Of a stretch of DNA of 64,000 nucleotides, positions 19,880-30,138 are shown piece by piece (the first letter of the stretch is position 1; each line of letters starts with the position of its first letter). Made by a program: the position numbers and the translations under genes. The notes under the pieces are model-generated. The model was not told the origin of the DNA and ran no database searches. It worked only from the letters and a program-made list of their open reading frames with translations. Source of the DNA: Nematopogon swammerdamellus (Eukaryota; Arthropoda; Insecta; Lepidoptera; Adelidae); assembly GCA_946902875.1 (NCBI GenBank), contig OX336354.1:10203247-10267246 (forward strand). Direction: 5' to 3'.

Positions 19880-20186
19880 TCATAGACAATGTAGATAATA
19901 GACTTTTCTGCCTTTCTAATGTTGCTCTCATTGCGGCCAAGAGATGGCGCCACTAGTAGTTTCTTGTAGTTTGAAAGATTTTATGAAAAAGAAAGAATAA
20001 AGTTTCTGAATCATGTACTGTTTTTTCGATGACTAACTTATGAATTTCAAATGTATTTATAACTTTTGTTAAAAGCTTCAACTCAAACTAAAGCTCGTAG
20101 CAAAGGTGATAGTGTACAGGGTATTGCTGCAGACGGAATGGGCCCTATGTGCTGCAGATATGCTGCACATGGTACCTATTATGGTC

Positions 20187-20300
20187 TTTTTTTTTATGGA
20201 AACTGACACGATTGGCTACATCACCTACAACGTCCGTGATGTCAGCCCATAACACCTGGTGAATTAGGTGCCATGTCAGTGCTTCCCCCTTTGATCGTGC
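20187..20300 (-). mobile_element. SINE-A 3' fragment, reverse
   Basis: T-run, then complement of the standard end up to GGGGGAAGCACTGACATGG and 'gatcgtgc'; 5' truncated at 20300. Confidence 0.75.
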
Positions 20301-21740
20301 TCTTAAAGAGTTTGTGAAGTAATTCGTCCAAATATGTTTAAATTTATGTATTAAGTAGATTGATTGGATTTCATATGAATACAGTCCCATCAAAGCATTT
20401 CATTTCAATAAAAACCATTAGGTACATCGATCTCAAATAAACCGTTTCTCCGGGGCGGCGCGGCGCGACGTCCGAATTTCACGACCGCACAAAAATGACC
20501 GACGCAATATTTGACGCGAAGAATGCGACAATAAAACGCGAATTATAGTCCGTGTAGTCCGTTTTTTATCAAAGGCCGATGGTCACGTGACCGTCACGTG
20601 ACCAGAAATATTAATACTGGTGTTAGAAGTGACACGCGCCCGTTTCCCACCAATAAATAAGTCCCCCGCAAATACGAACAGACGCGCGCGTACCAAAGTC
20701 AACCCTATTATGTATGGCAGAAGGGCATAATTTAGATTAAATAAGAGGAAATGTCACTTGACAGTTTTGGGGTTGGCAAAGGCGACAGAGCTGGCCCGCC
20801 CGCGATGATTATCGAATAATAAAATGGCGCGGGTGGGAGTTACCCGGTTTTTATTGTGGACGTATTTTTTCAACGTTTCAGCGCAAGTAAGATATTTTAT
20901 TGTGGGATTAAACAGTAAAATTATACAATACTTTAAAATATCGGTAATTGGGAAATAAATTGTAAAATAAAATATACCTATAATCGAAATAAATTTGTGT
21001 AAATATAAAAATAGTTCACGATTACCATTAAAATTCAACTCTTACGTAACTAATTCAATAATTTAGTATACATATATTATTCATCTTAGGTGCAGTACAA
21101 TATAATAGTGATTATGAGAAAGTTTCGTTATTGCATCTATTAATTAGAATAATTTACCCATATTTAAAAAAATATCTCAAAACCCCGAAATCAAACCTGC
21201 ATTATTTTATTTACCCTTTTGTAAACATATTACCTTAGAATAACATCATGGATTTCTTACAGAATAAAATATACTTTAACAGGGCGGTCGCCTTACTTTT
21301 AAACGTATGACGACTCACAAACGCCTGTGTGTGTACCCCCACATTTTCCAATCGCTCCGAGCCATCGTTCGCCCCCTAAAATATCATAAAAATATGATGA
21401 CTATATCAACGTCGACACTCTCCATTCTTTATAGCTATTGTTCACTAATACTCATATTAACCCATTACTGTCGCGTGCCGATATAATAAACGAATAATAT
21501 CACGCTATTGTTGAGACATTTTTTTGATTATTTATAGATTCTATATCGTGACGTTGTGATTGCAACGTCGTCGGATTTTGTTGGTTTAGCCTTGCTTTGT
21601 TTGTTTGCGTTGGCGTTTATTTGTTTTGTTTACTTCTATCTTGTTACATTTGAGTCAACTGGAGTTTATATCCTAATACAAAAAATATAAAAATAAGCGA
21701 CGTTTCTACGGGCAACGGGCTACGGGCTACCGGTCGTGTA
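20301..21740. other. No gene seen; GC-rich patch near 20450-20530
   Basis: A short CpG-rich patch (GGGGCGGCGCGGCGCGACG) lies just before paired E-boxes at 20582. The rest is AT-rich without a supported ORF or known repeat. Confidence 0.4.
20582..20602. promoter_or_regulatory. Paired palindromic E-boxes (GTCACGTGAC x2)
   Basis: GTCACGTGAC occurs at 20582-20591 and 20593-20602, one base apart, centred 11 bp apart (about one helical turn). It matches the CACGTG class bound by USF, MITF/TFE and Myc-type bHLH proteins. No promoter or transcript start can be fixed nearby. Confidence 0.45.
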
Positions 21741-21905
21741 ACGTACGTCAATAGATGAATATCCTTATAACTCGAGAACCACTTTATCGATTTATATACG
21801 GTCTTCACTGTTACATCAAGATGGTGTTAGTGTTAGCCTATAAATCATAACGCTCCGTCATCGGCGGCCTGAGCTGTGGCCCGCGGGCAAAAACTAGTTT
21901 ATTTA
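21741..21905 (+). mobile_element. Helitron-like 3' end
   Basis: 'ataactcgagaaccactttatcgattt' type text, then GCCCGCGGGCAAAAACTAGT ending at about 21898. The GC hairpin plus CTAG is the Helitron-like 3' signature. 5' limit uncertain. Confidence 0.5.
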
Positions 21906-22099
21906 GTTGATAACATGAAAAAAAAAAAAAAAAAGATTATAATAAAAAGATCTGTCACGGGTGACCCAATACGTTCGTCCGTCGCTCAGGACACAGATAT
22001 TAAGACCACATCTTGAGAAACTACACCCAGCAAGCCACTGTCCATTCTGTACCTACCACCGTATGGCAGCATAGAATGGAATTTTGTCCTTACTAGTTT

Positions 22100-22262
22100 G
22101 ATCAATCGAACAACTGGGGTTTTTCAAAAGGGACGTGAAAGGGCTGCTGTCAGGCCGGCATGGCATTCGCAATCCCCGTGCATCACAGAATGTCCATGGT
22201 CATCGTAAGTCACCTAGTCGTAAGTGAAACGATGCCACATGTCGCGCTTTCCATAAAAAGGA
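22100..22262 (+). mobile_element. LINE-tail D fragment
   Basis: GTCAGGCCGGCATGGCATTC through CATGTCGCGCTT and 'ccataaaaag'; 5' truncated. Confidence 0.65.
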
Positions 22263-22803
22263 AACTGGTACAGAGTCGAACGATTAACATTTAAGGTGAA
22301 CTTTTTATCCTTTAATTTCAACAGATTGTCCATAACACAGCAGTCTAGATGCCATGTCAGCTCCAGCCATGCCATCCGTCATGTCAGAACCTTAAAACAG
22401 CCTAATCCTTCTGAGAGTGTGCGAACAAAACCGTTCTTCTAGTCACATGACCAATCAAATTAAGTTGTAACACGGTGTGTAACTGGCGCTTGCGCAGGGA
22501 TCGGTGGAGCGACGCTCGGTCACGTGGCCGCCGCGTGCGTCGCCGGGGCGTCAGCAACAGACGCAGGAGCGGGATTTGGGGAAACAGCTCAATTGATGCT
22601 GACTCGTTACAAGGATAAAAGATAGTTAATTTGGAGAAGCGGACATCTGCCTGTCAATAGCTTTCGCTTGAGATATGTTTCTGTATTATTATTTAGTATT
22701 GGCTAAAAATAATTCTTATAACATTTCGAGTTGTGTTGGTATATTTTTTACTCTAAAGGGCCTTATCTAGGGCACTTATGTTATACGTGATTGTGCTATA
22801 GTG

Positions 22804-22851
22804 TTAGCTAAATTATATATTAGGTGGGTACCTAATATATAATTTAGCTAA
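22804..22851. repeat. Short AT palindrome, 22-bp arms
   Basis: 22804-22825 and 22830-22851 are reverse complements around a 4-base loop (GGGT). Just upstream, 22490-22570 is a GC-rich patch with CGCTTGCGCAGG and CACGTG that could be promoter-like but has no attached exon. Confidence 0.8.
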
Positions 22852-22994
22852 TAATAATAAATAAATTTAAACAAATATAAGTACCCTTATTATATAAGTG
22901 TCGACTTTTGGCCGGTTTCACCACCAGCTATTCAATATAACTGCCAGTTAACTACGGTCATATGTATGAAAAATCCTTCCTTCCTTTCCTTCCT

Positions 22995-25021
22995 TACCTA
23001 TAATAAAATCCAACGTCTGCTTTGTGTCTGTCTGTCTGTCCGCTTATAACTCGAGAACCACTGAACCGATTTTAATAAAACAAAATTCTACGGATAGCTT
23101 GATTCTTCCCATCAACTATAGGCTACTTACTATCACGCTAAATGACTTATGAGGGTAGCAGTGAAGTGAAATATGAGAGCACTTGGCAATATTTGTATGT
23201 AACGGATACGGAATCATTCACCCGAGTAAGAACCGATGACATTACAATATCCTGAAGGGGGAGGGGAGGGGGGGGGGGGGGGGTAAGTAGAGGCATCATA
23301 TAGGGAGGGGGGTGAGGGAGGGGCGGGAGGGGAGTCTGTCCGCTTATAACTCGAGAACCACTGAACCGATTTTAATAAAAAAAAATCTACGGATAGCTTG
23401 ATTCTTCCCATCAACTATAGGCTACTTACTATCACGCTAAATGGCTTATGAGGGTAGCAGTGAAGTGAAATATGAGAGCACTTGGCAATATTTGTATGTA
23501 ACGGACACGGAATCATTCACCCGAGTAAGAACCGATGACATGTGGGGGGGGGGGGGTAAGTAGAGGCATATAGGGAGGGGGGTGAGGGAGGGGCGGGAGG
23601 GGAGGTGGAGGTAGAGCGATGGAATCCCCCTTATCGTTATCCTTTCCTTTCTTCCTTACCTTTAATAAAATCCAACGTCTGCTTTCTGTCTGTCTGTATG
23701 TATGTCTGTGTATCTGTCTGTTTACCATCTTTGGGGTTGCCATATTTACTCCAAGTATGAGATGGAGGGAGAGGGAGAGGGAAAAACGGAAACGGAGTGT
23801 TAAAGATTGTATGGGAATATCGGTTTTTTTAAAGGAAAATCATAATTATAGCTACTCAAAACAAATAAATGGGGGGGGATGGGTGTGACGGTGGCCTCGC
23901 CCTTAGTTACTTAATTTCTTCGTGGATGTTTATTGTATTCCAGAATGCAGCTTAGCGCCCATAGTTACTTACTTTCATCAAGAAGGTTAATCCTCTTCCT
24001 TAACGCAGCTCGGCCTTCGGCCTGACCCATGGTTTATCCTCTTCCTAAACGGAGCTCGGCCTTCGTCCTCGCCCTCAGTTACTTACTTTCTTCGAGAAGG
24101 TTTATAGTCTTCCTAAACTCAGCTCGGCCTTCAGCCTCGCTCTTTGTTACTTACTTTCATCGAAAAAGTTTATCCTCTTCCTGAACGCAGCTCGGCCTTC
24201 GGCCTCGCCCTTAATTACTTTCTTTCTTAGAGATGGTTTATCGTCTTCCTGAACACAGCTCGGCCTTCGGCCTCGCCCTCAGTTACTTACTTTCTTCGAG
24301 AAGCTTTATGGTCTTCCTGAACGCAGCTCGGCCTTGGGCCTCGCCCTCAGTTACTTACTTTCTTCGAGAAGGTTTATCCTCTTCCTGAACGCAGCTCGGC
24401 CTTCGGCTTCGCCCATAGTTACTTACTGTCTTCGAGAATGTTTATCGTCTTCCTGAACGCAGCTCGGCCTTCGGCTTCGCCGTTTGTTACTTGCTTTCTT
24501 CGAGAAGGTTTATAGTCTTCCTGAACGCAGCTCGGCCTTCGGTCTCGCCCTCAGTTGCGTAATTTCTTCGAGAATATTTATGGTCTTCCTGAATGTAACT
24601 CGGCCTTCGGCCTCGCCCTTAATTACTTACTTTCTTAGATAAGGTTTATCGTCTTCCTGAACGCAGCTCGGCCTTCGGCCTCGCCCTTTGTTACTTACTT
24701 TCTTCAAGAAGGTTTATAGTCTTCTTGAACGAAGCTCGGCCTTCGGCCTCGCTCTTTGTTACTTACTTTCTTCGGGAAGGTTTATAGTTTTCCTGAACGC
24801 AGCTCGGCCTTCGGCCTCGCCCTTAATTGCTTACTTTCTTAGATAAGGTTTATCGTCTTCCTGAACGCAGCTCGGCCTTCGGCCTCGCCCTTAGTTGCTT
24901 ACTTTCTTCGAGAAGGTTTATAGTCTTCCTGAACGCAGCTCGGCCTTCGGCCTCGCCCTCAGTTACTTACTTCTTCTTTGAAATACGAATTTCACGCGAG
25001 CGGAGCCGCGGGCTCAGCTAG
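22995..25021 (+). mobile_element. Helitron-like element with minisatellite core
   Basis: 5' part 'tataataaaatccaacgtctg' with TCTG runs, then 'cgcttataactcgagaaccactgaacc'. A segment of about 300 bp is tandemly duplicated (about 23037-23330 and 23337-23615, each with a long G-run), and a second 5'-end-like copy starts near 23660. The 68-bp array follows, then GAATTTCACGCGAGCGGAGC...CTCAGCTAG at 25020. No Rep/helicase, so non-autonomous. Confidence 0.7.
23985..24965 (+). repeat. 68-bp tandem array, 15 units
   Basis: CAGCTCGGCCTTCGGCCTCG or variants recur 15 times, nearly always 68 bp apart, each unit also carrying AGTTACTTACTTTC and TTCGAGAAGGTTTAT. Each unit has the GGCCTTCGGCC mini-hairpin. 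Open frames here are by-products. Confidence 0.9.
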
Positions 25022-25338
25022 TGTCACTATAATCGACAAATAACTGTTGGACTTTACTATACCGGAGATGGTAAGAACGGGCGTTGTTAGTGAATATTAT
25101 CTTTTTTAAGTATAAACAACTTTATTGAAACTAGGTACTATAAATATCTGAAATAACAGAAAACCAAACCAAATTTAATATGCTAAGTTAAAATAACCCT
25201 CTAAAACTACAATCTATGGTTTCTAAAACCAGCACGCTTGCGATATTTCCGGGCTGAATGGTCAACTTTTTTTTTTTTACTTTTTAAGTAGCCCCAACTG
25301 GCGGCGGGCTGATTTTCTCTCTTATTATCGTGCCAACC
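25022..25338. other. No gene seen
   Basis: AT-rich spacer with a T10-type run; nothing recognised. Confidence 0.45.
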
Positions 25339-25580
25339 CTATAGAACGCCATATTCATGTGAGCGAAGAGACGACGACCGCTTCAGTAACCGTGTCCTAC
25401 ACTGGCGGCCGTGGACAGTAAAACTGAGTGTGGGAAGACCTCCCGCCAGGTGGGACGACGACATCAAGTACGTCGCCGGAAAGCAGTGGTTCCGTACCGC
25501 TGAAGGCCGGGAGGAGTGGAGGAAAATTGGAGAGGCGTATGTCCAGCAGTGGACGCTTACACGCTGACTGACTGATGTGA
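25339..25580 (+). pseudogene. RTE-clade LINE C-terminus
   Basis: Bases 25433-25569 read GRPPARWDDDIKYVAGKQW..., then REEWRKIGEAYVQQW and stop TGA, the conserved end of RTE-type ORF2 proteins. Upstream text needs frame changes. The tail CTGACTGACTGA is the start of a CTGA microsatellite, as is usual for RTE 3' ends. 5' truncated; dead. Confidence 0.8.
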
Positions 25581-26119
25581 GCGAAATCGCGGACAAAACC
25601 TACGATATAATTATTGCATCTCAGGACCTCTTGTGCTGCACAAATCGTTCCGTTCCGCAAAACAGAACTTGACTAAAAAATGGAAAAGCATTTTTCAGTC
25701 ATTCCAAAACGATACACTTCAAAATCTTTCTAAGCCTTCACAATAAAACCCAACACTCTGTGCCGGCAGACGGCCAGGCCGGTTAAAGGCTGTTGGGCGG
25801 GAGGCAGACGGGCGGAGAGGCTGTGGTAATCAGGTTATGAAACAATTTGTGGGGCTGCCGATGCGTACGATATGACTTGTGTAAGCTCCACTGTTGGCCA
25901 GCGTCCACTAGGTATATAAATGGGAACCCTGAGCGATTTGAACGGCAAATAGAAGAAATAAGTAATTTATCGCAAATAACGAAAAAAATTGCAGAAATCC
26001 ATAGAAAAATCTATAAGAATTCAAGGAGTGAAAAAAAAGAAGTAATGAACTCTTCATAATACCTAGCCTCAGGAGTTACTGCCAGGCTCTCATAAGAGTT
26101 TTAACATTTCACTTCATTG
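25581..26119. other. Unassigned; one short open frame
   Basis: 25847-26059 is open on + and includes a charged stretch (RFERQIEEISNLSQITKKIA), coiled-coil-like, but lacks splice signals or homology I can name. 25750-25830 is GC-rich. Confidence 0.3.
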
Positions 26120-26197
26120 AATTTATTATTCGAAAAAATTTCACACACAACCGAGCACACAACTATGTTTCGAACTACCAGACTAACCTAAATATAT
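26120..26197 (+). repeat. Left copy of 78-bp direct repeat
   Basis: Contains TTCACACACAACCGAGCACA; matches 27669-27746 with about six mismatches. The pair brackets a reverse SINE-A and a reverse element E. Confidence 0.8.
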
Positions 26198-26200
26198 ATA

Positions 26201-26449
26201 TTTTTTTATGGAAACTGACAGGGTTGGCTACATCGCCTACAACATCCGTGATGTCAGCCCATAATACCGGGTGAACTAGGTGCCGTGTCGGTGCTTCGCT
26301 TCATTTCATGTCGGCTACACTGAACTGGACAGAAAACACAAACTATTTACAAATCCGTTTCGACCGACGTTTCATTCAGTGCGGTGGTACCAACCCGGGC
26401 GGGATAAACCCTAGCACCTAGTAAGGTAAGAAGGGAAGGGACATACAGT
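26201..26449 (-). mobile_element. SINE-A body, reverse
   Basis: T7, complement of the standard body back to 'ccgcccgggttggtaccacc' and the linker 'actgta'; lacks the head. Confidence 0.8.
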
Positions 26450-26458
26450 ATATTATTT

Positions 26459-27655
26459 TTTAGGGTTCCGTACCTCAAAGGAGGAAAAAACGGAACCCTT
26501 ATAGGATCACTTTGTTGTCCGTCTGTCTGGCTGGCTGGGTGTCTGTCTGTCAAGACCTTTTTTCTCAGGAACGGGTAGAGGTATAAAGTTGAAATTAATA
26601 TCAAATACTAAGGTCTACGTTTCCTCGGAGGTGTAAAAAAATTAAGCTTATAGGTCCACGCAATCACTAGATACGCCCATTTTAGTCACATATTTTGCTA
26701 CCGGCAAACCAAATCAAAACCTATAGAGTACTTCCCGTTAACCTAGAATAATAAAATTTGGTAAAAAGCAAGGTCTCATAGCACAAGTAAAGGAAAAAAT
26801 CGAAAATTGTAAATTTATAGTTATGTGACAAAAAAAAAAAAATTGTTTTGTATGTCAAGGTCCCTTTTTCTCAGGAACGAATCAAGATAAAAAATTGAAA
26901 ATAATATGAAATACTAAGATCTACGATCTTTTTAAGGTGGGAAAAATGCAAGCTTCTAAATCAACGCAATCAAAAGATACGGCCGTCTATGTCAGATTTC
27001 ATACTCGCAAACTCACTCCACTCAAATCAAAACCTATAGGGTATTTCTCGTCAACCTAGAATCATAAAATTTGGTAAGAAGCAAGGTCTCATAGCACACG
27101 TCAAGGAAAAAATCCTAAAATCTTAAACTTGTAGTTATATGATATTAAAAAAAAATTGCTTGTTTTGTGTGTCAAGACCTTTTTTCTCAGTAACGAGTCA
27201 AGATATCAAATTGAAATTAATATGAAATACTTCTGCGATCCCTTTGAGCTATAGAAAATGAAAGCTTCTAAATCAATATAGTCAATAGATACGGCTATTT
27301 ATTAGGGGAAATTTTAATAATTGCAAACTCACTCAAATGAAATCAAAACCTATAGGGTACTTACCGTTGACCTAGCTAGAGTAATGAAATTTGGCAAGAA
27401 GCAAGGTCTCACAAGTAAAGATAAAATCCGAAAAGGATAATATGTCGTTAGTCATATAAGAAATATATTTTTGTATATTTCAACTTCACGAATGCCGCAC
27501 AGTCAATAACCATTGCTGTAGTGTTTATTTAGGCGGTTCGTGATTTTCCAAAACAATTGTTTTTGTACATACATAATACCTACAAATATATTGAGTGATG
27601 CTGATGATACGGAACCCTCGGTGCGCGAGTCCAACTCGCACTTGCCGACTTTTTT
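26459..27655 (-). mobile_element. Element E, long copy with internal triplication
   Basis: In minus orientation it starts GGCAAGTGCGAGTTGGACTC, 'gcgcaccgagggttccgta', and ends TACGGAACCCTAAAAAATA, with a CAGA/CCAG run near that end. Between them a unit of 305-318 bp is repeated three times (TTTTTTCTCAG at about 26560, 26865 and 27180; 'caaaacctatag' in each). No coding capacity. Confidence 0.7.
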
Positions 27656-27668
27656 AATTTATTTATCT

Positions 27669-27746
27669 AATTTATTATTCGAAAAACTTTCACACACAAC
27701 CGAGCACACAACTATGATTCGAACTAGTAGACTAACCTCAATATAT
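27669..27746 (+). repeat. Right copy of 78-bp direct repeat
   Basis: Partner of 26120-26197. Confidence 0.8.
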
Positions 27747-27971
27747 GTCTCAGTATATGTATAATAAAATAGTAACAATTTTTTTTTTTCTAAAGCTGGC
27801 ATACAAATTTCATCTATTTACCTAATGGTTTCTTTCCACCCGAAATTTATCTAAGACATTTTGTTAATATATTTTGTAGAGCATCATGGACGTGACTTTA
27901 GTCCGGGCGTGCTCTATGAAAGTTGGCAATGTGATAGTACAATATTGAAATATCGAATTATCGTTCCGCAG

Positions 27972-28094
27972 CCTCGGTCGTCCGCCTCTACCTACCCCCG
28001 CCTCCCCCACGTCACGTTGCCGCCGCGCGCCGCGACCCCGCCGCCGGCGCCGCGCCGTCGTGCCTTGCAGTGCAAGCCCGTGGCTGCAGTCTGA
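27972..28094. CDS. GC-rich exon candidate, strand uncertain
   Basis: GC-rich block in AT-rich surroundings. On +, acceptor TTATCGTTCCGCAG at 27971, then an open frame rich in P, R and A to TGA 28092-28094, with AATAAA just after. On -, a stronger pyrimidine tract (TTTTTTTTATTATTTTCAG) ends at 28091, giving a frame beginning TAATGLHCKARRRGAGGG. Both cannot be right; neither product is recognised. Confidence 0.3.
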
Positions 28095-28190
28095 AAATAA
28101 TAAAAAAAACGACTTTTGTTCGAACTCTATTTGCCTGCATAATATTTTGACGGGAATTCGATGAACGTCTTAAGCTAGAAACTCATTGGG

Positions 28191-28350
28191 CCCACGTACG
28201 CTACGCACGCGTACGTGGGCGCGTCGGTCTCCATACATTTTATATGGAAGAGTGCAGCACGCAGTGTGTCGCGTAGCGTAGGGTGGCGTGGGCGCAATGA
28301 AACTGCGTGCTGCACTCTTCCTTATAAAATGTATGGAGACCGACGCGCCC
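28191..28350. mobile_element. Nested palindromes / small foldback MITE
   Basis: 28217-28265 and 28302-28350 are near-perfect inverted repeats (GGGCGCGTCGGTCTCCATAC at the outside). A second, smaller palindrome, CCCACGTACG/CGTACGTGGG, overlaps the left end (28191-28219). Confidence 0.75.
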
Positions 28351-28424
28351 AGATTCGGCACACGCACAAAGTTTAAACTTAAATTACATATAAATTATTT
28401 TACATAACCCTTAGATTAATATGT

Positions 28425-28566
28425 TAATAGCAGCCCCGGCTGTGTTCTCCTCTAGTCCAAATCCACAGGGAAGTCTCTGGTATGGCACCTTCTCGGAGTT
28501 GATATTGGCTGGTCGGAGCATGTGCTCTGACCCCTCTGACTCAGCTACACCTATACCGGGTGATTA
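28425..28566 (+). mobile_element. SINE-B 3' part
   Basis: 'gtgttctcctctagtcc' through 'ttctcggagttgatattggct' to 'cctataccggg'; no A-tail. Confidence 0.7.
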
Positions 28567-28705
28567 ATATTAATGTTAAATATATGTAGGTACATTGTTT
28601 CTGTTTCACACTGGCTTTGTATTTTTTCTCAAAACGAAATAAATAAATAAACGGTAGGTACTGTACAGATAATATAAGAGAAGTAAAGAAGATGAAATAA
28701 GTGAT

Positions 28706-28952
28706 AGTAAGCCCACGGCGACAAGGGTGACAGGCTAGCCACCTCTCACCTTGGAACGGTTCTTACACGGACTAATGCAGCGGGTGGGTCTTCGTGCCTT
28801 ACTTGCTGCTTGATAGTTATCTTGTCTATATACTTCGCTAAACGTGGTGGTCGGTGTTATGCTGTAATTTACAATATTATCTGCAGTACAACTCCGATTA
28901 CTCTGCTTACCCTGATTGTCGGGATGCATCGTTCGGTATGTAAGCCCACCGC
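28706..28952 (+). mobile_element. SINE-C, 5' truncated
   Basis: GGTGACAGGCTAGCCACCTC through 'cttacttgctgcttgatag' and 'gattgtcgggatgca'. Confidence 0.7.
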
Positions 28953-29330
28953 TGGAGTCAAACAGTGGCTCGTCCATCTTGTGACTGCATTTGAATAAAT
29001 TCCTCGCGAGGATGTGAATCCAATTCCATCGTGTTAGCTCTCACAAGTGAATCCGGCGACCAAACTAATGGGCGAACAATACGACGAAAATCTCATTAGA
29101 TGCGATAATTTGGAAGGGTCCTTGATTTTGTGGTTATGCCATTTTCGATTAAGAACGCGCTGTCTCTTAAATTCGATTTCTCTGTCATAGATGTAATTCA
29201 ATTCAAAGTACAATTGAAGTTAATTACAGCGTTATTAGTAGATTGGTAGATAATTATAACACCTGACCGCTTTTATATAAGCGTCCCTCCCGGGGCGGCT
29301 GATGTTCATATACAGTTGGTAGACGTCTTT
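28953..29330. other. No gene seen
   Basis: AT-rich; no repeat recognised. Confidence 0.45.
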
Positions 29331-29643
29331 GCCAGCCTCGGTAGCTCAGTGGTGCGATCGGTCGACTGTCGTTCGTGATTGTAAGCACGCCTGGTCGAGG
29401 TCAGAACTTAAATGGGTGACCCTTGGACCGTTGAAGCTGACCGTGGTTTGGATTCCATGTAAAACAGTAGGTCCCCGCACTGAATGAAAGGTCGGTCGAA
29501 GCGGCTATGTCAATAGTTCGTGTATTCCGTGCAGTAAAGTGTAGCCCTGCACTGACATGGCACCTAGTTCACCAAGGTGTTATGGGCTGACATCACGGGT
29601 GTTGTTGGTGATGTAGCCGACCGTGTCAATTTCCATTAAAAAA
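29331..29643 (+). mobile_element. SINE-A with internal deletion
   Basis: Full composite head, mutated in the 5S-like box (AGAACTTAAATGGGTGACC). The segment from 'taggtcc' to 'ccgcactg' is joined directly, deleting the GGTTGGTACC core. Ends CCATTAAAAAA. Confidence 0.75.
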
Positions 29644-29689
29644 TCTTTTAGGAATAATGTTTACTTCCCTTTAATGGTGTAGGTAGACG

Positions 29690-29824
29690 TATGTTCGCTT
29701 ATAACTCGAAAACCGTTCAACCGACATTAGCGTTGTTTTTACCAGTGCATCTGGTCTTCAATCGGATGATTGTAAAACATCATTACATTGTTAACGCGAG
29801 CGAACCCGCGGGCACAGCTATTCA
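29690..29824 (+). mobile_element. Helitron-like 3' end fragment
   Basis: 'cgcttataactcgaaaaccg', then AACGCGAGCGAACCCGCGGG and CACAGCTATT, a mutated form of the GC hairpin plus CTAG. Confidence 0.5.
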
Positions 29825-29867
29825 GCCATATTATTGAAAATGCTTTTGCGGTTCCATAAGGTGTGGC

Positions 29868-29945
29868 ACACACAGTTACCCTCACACACAAACACACACA
29901 AAGTATGGGAATACTTACACACACAAACACACACGCACACACACA
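29868..29945. repeat. CA-rich microsatellite
   Basis: Imperfect CACA runs in three blocks with CACAAACACACAC interruptions. Confidence 0.85.
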
Positions 29946-30138
29946 GCCAGCCCCCCTTCGACGAAGCCCCTCGTGTCGTCACAATCAACTATGAAGCATA
30001 ATTAGATAAAATAAAAATCTTATTACAACACTCCTATTTATTATTATTATTTTATTTATTGCGTAACTAGAACCGGGATCAGTGGACTGTGCCATTTTTA
30101 TTGCATTATCTTTTATTTGATTCAATTACCCAAACTTT

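Larger units (their letters stand above)
19080..20110 (+). repeat. Tandem segmental duplication, offset 624 bp
   Basis: The sequence after the first SINE-A (from 'agacaatgtagataata' near 19260 to 'aaagctcgta' near 19480) recurs after the second SINE-A (from 19884 to about 20098). The two copies are clearly diverged, so the duplication is not recent. Confidence 0.75.

Noticed and set aside
23985..24965. CRISPR-like array
   Set aside because: Regular 68-bp spacing, but units are contiguous minisatellite repeats without unique spacers, in insect DNA and inside a Helitron-like element.
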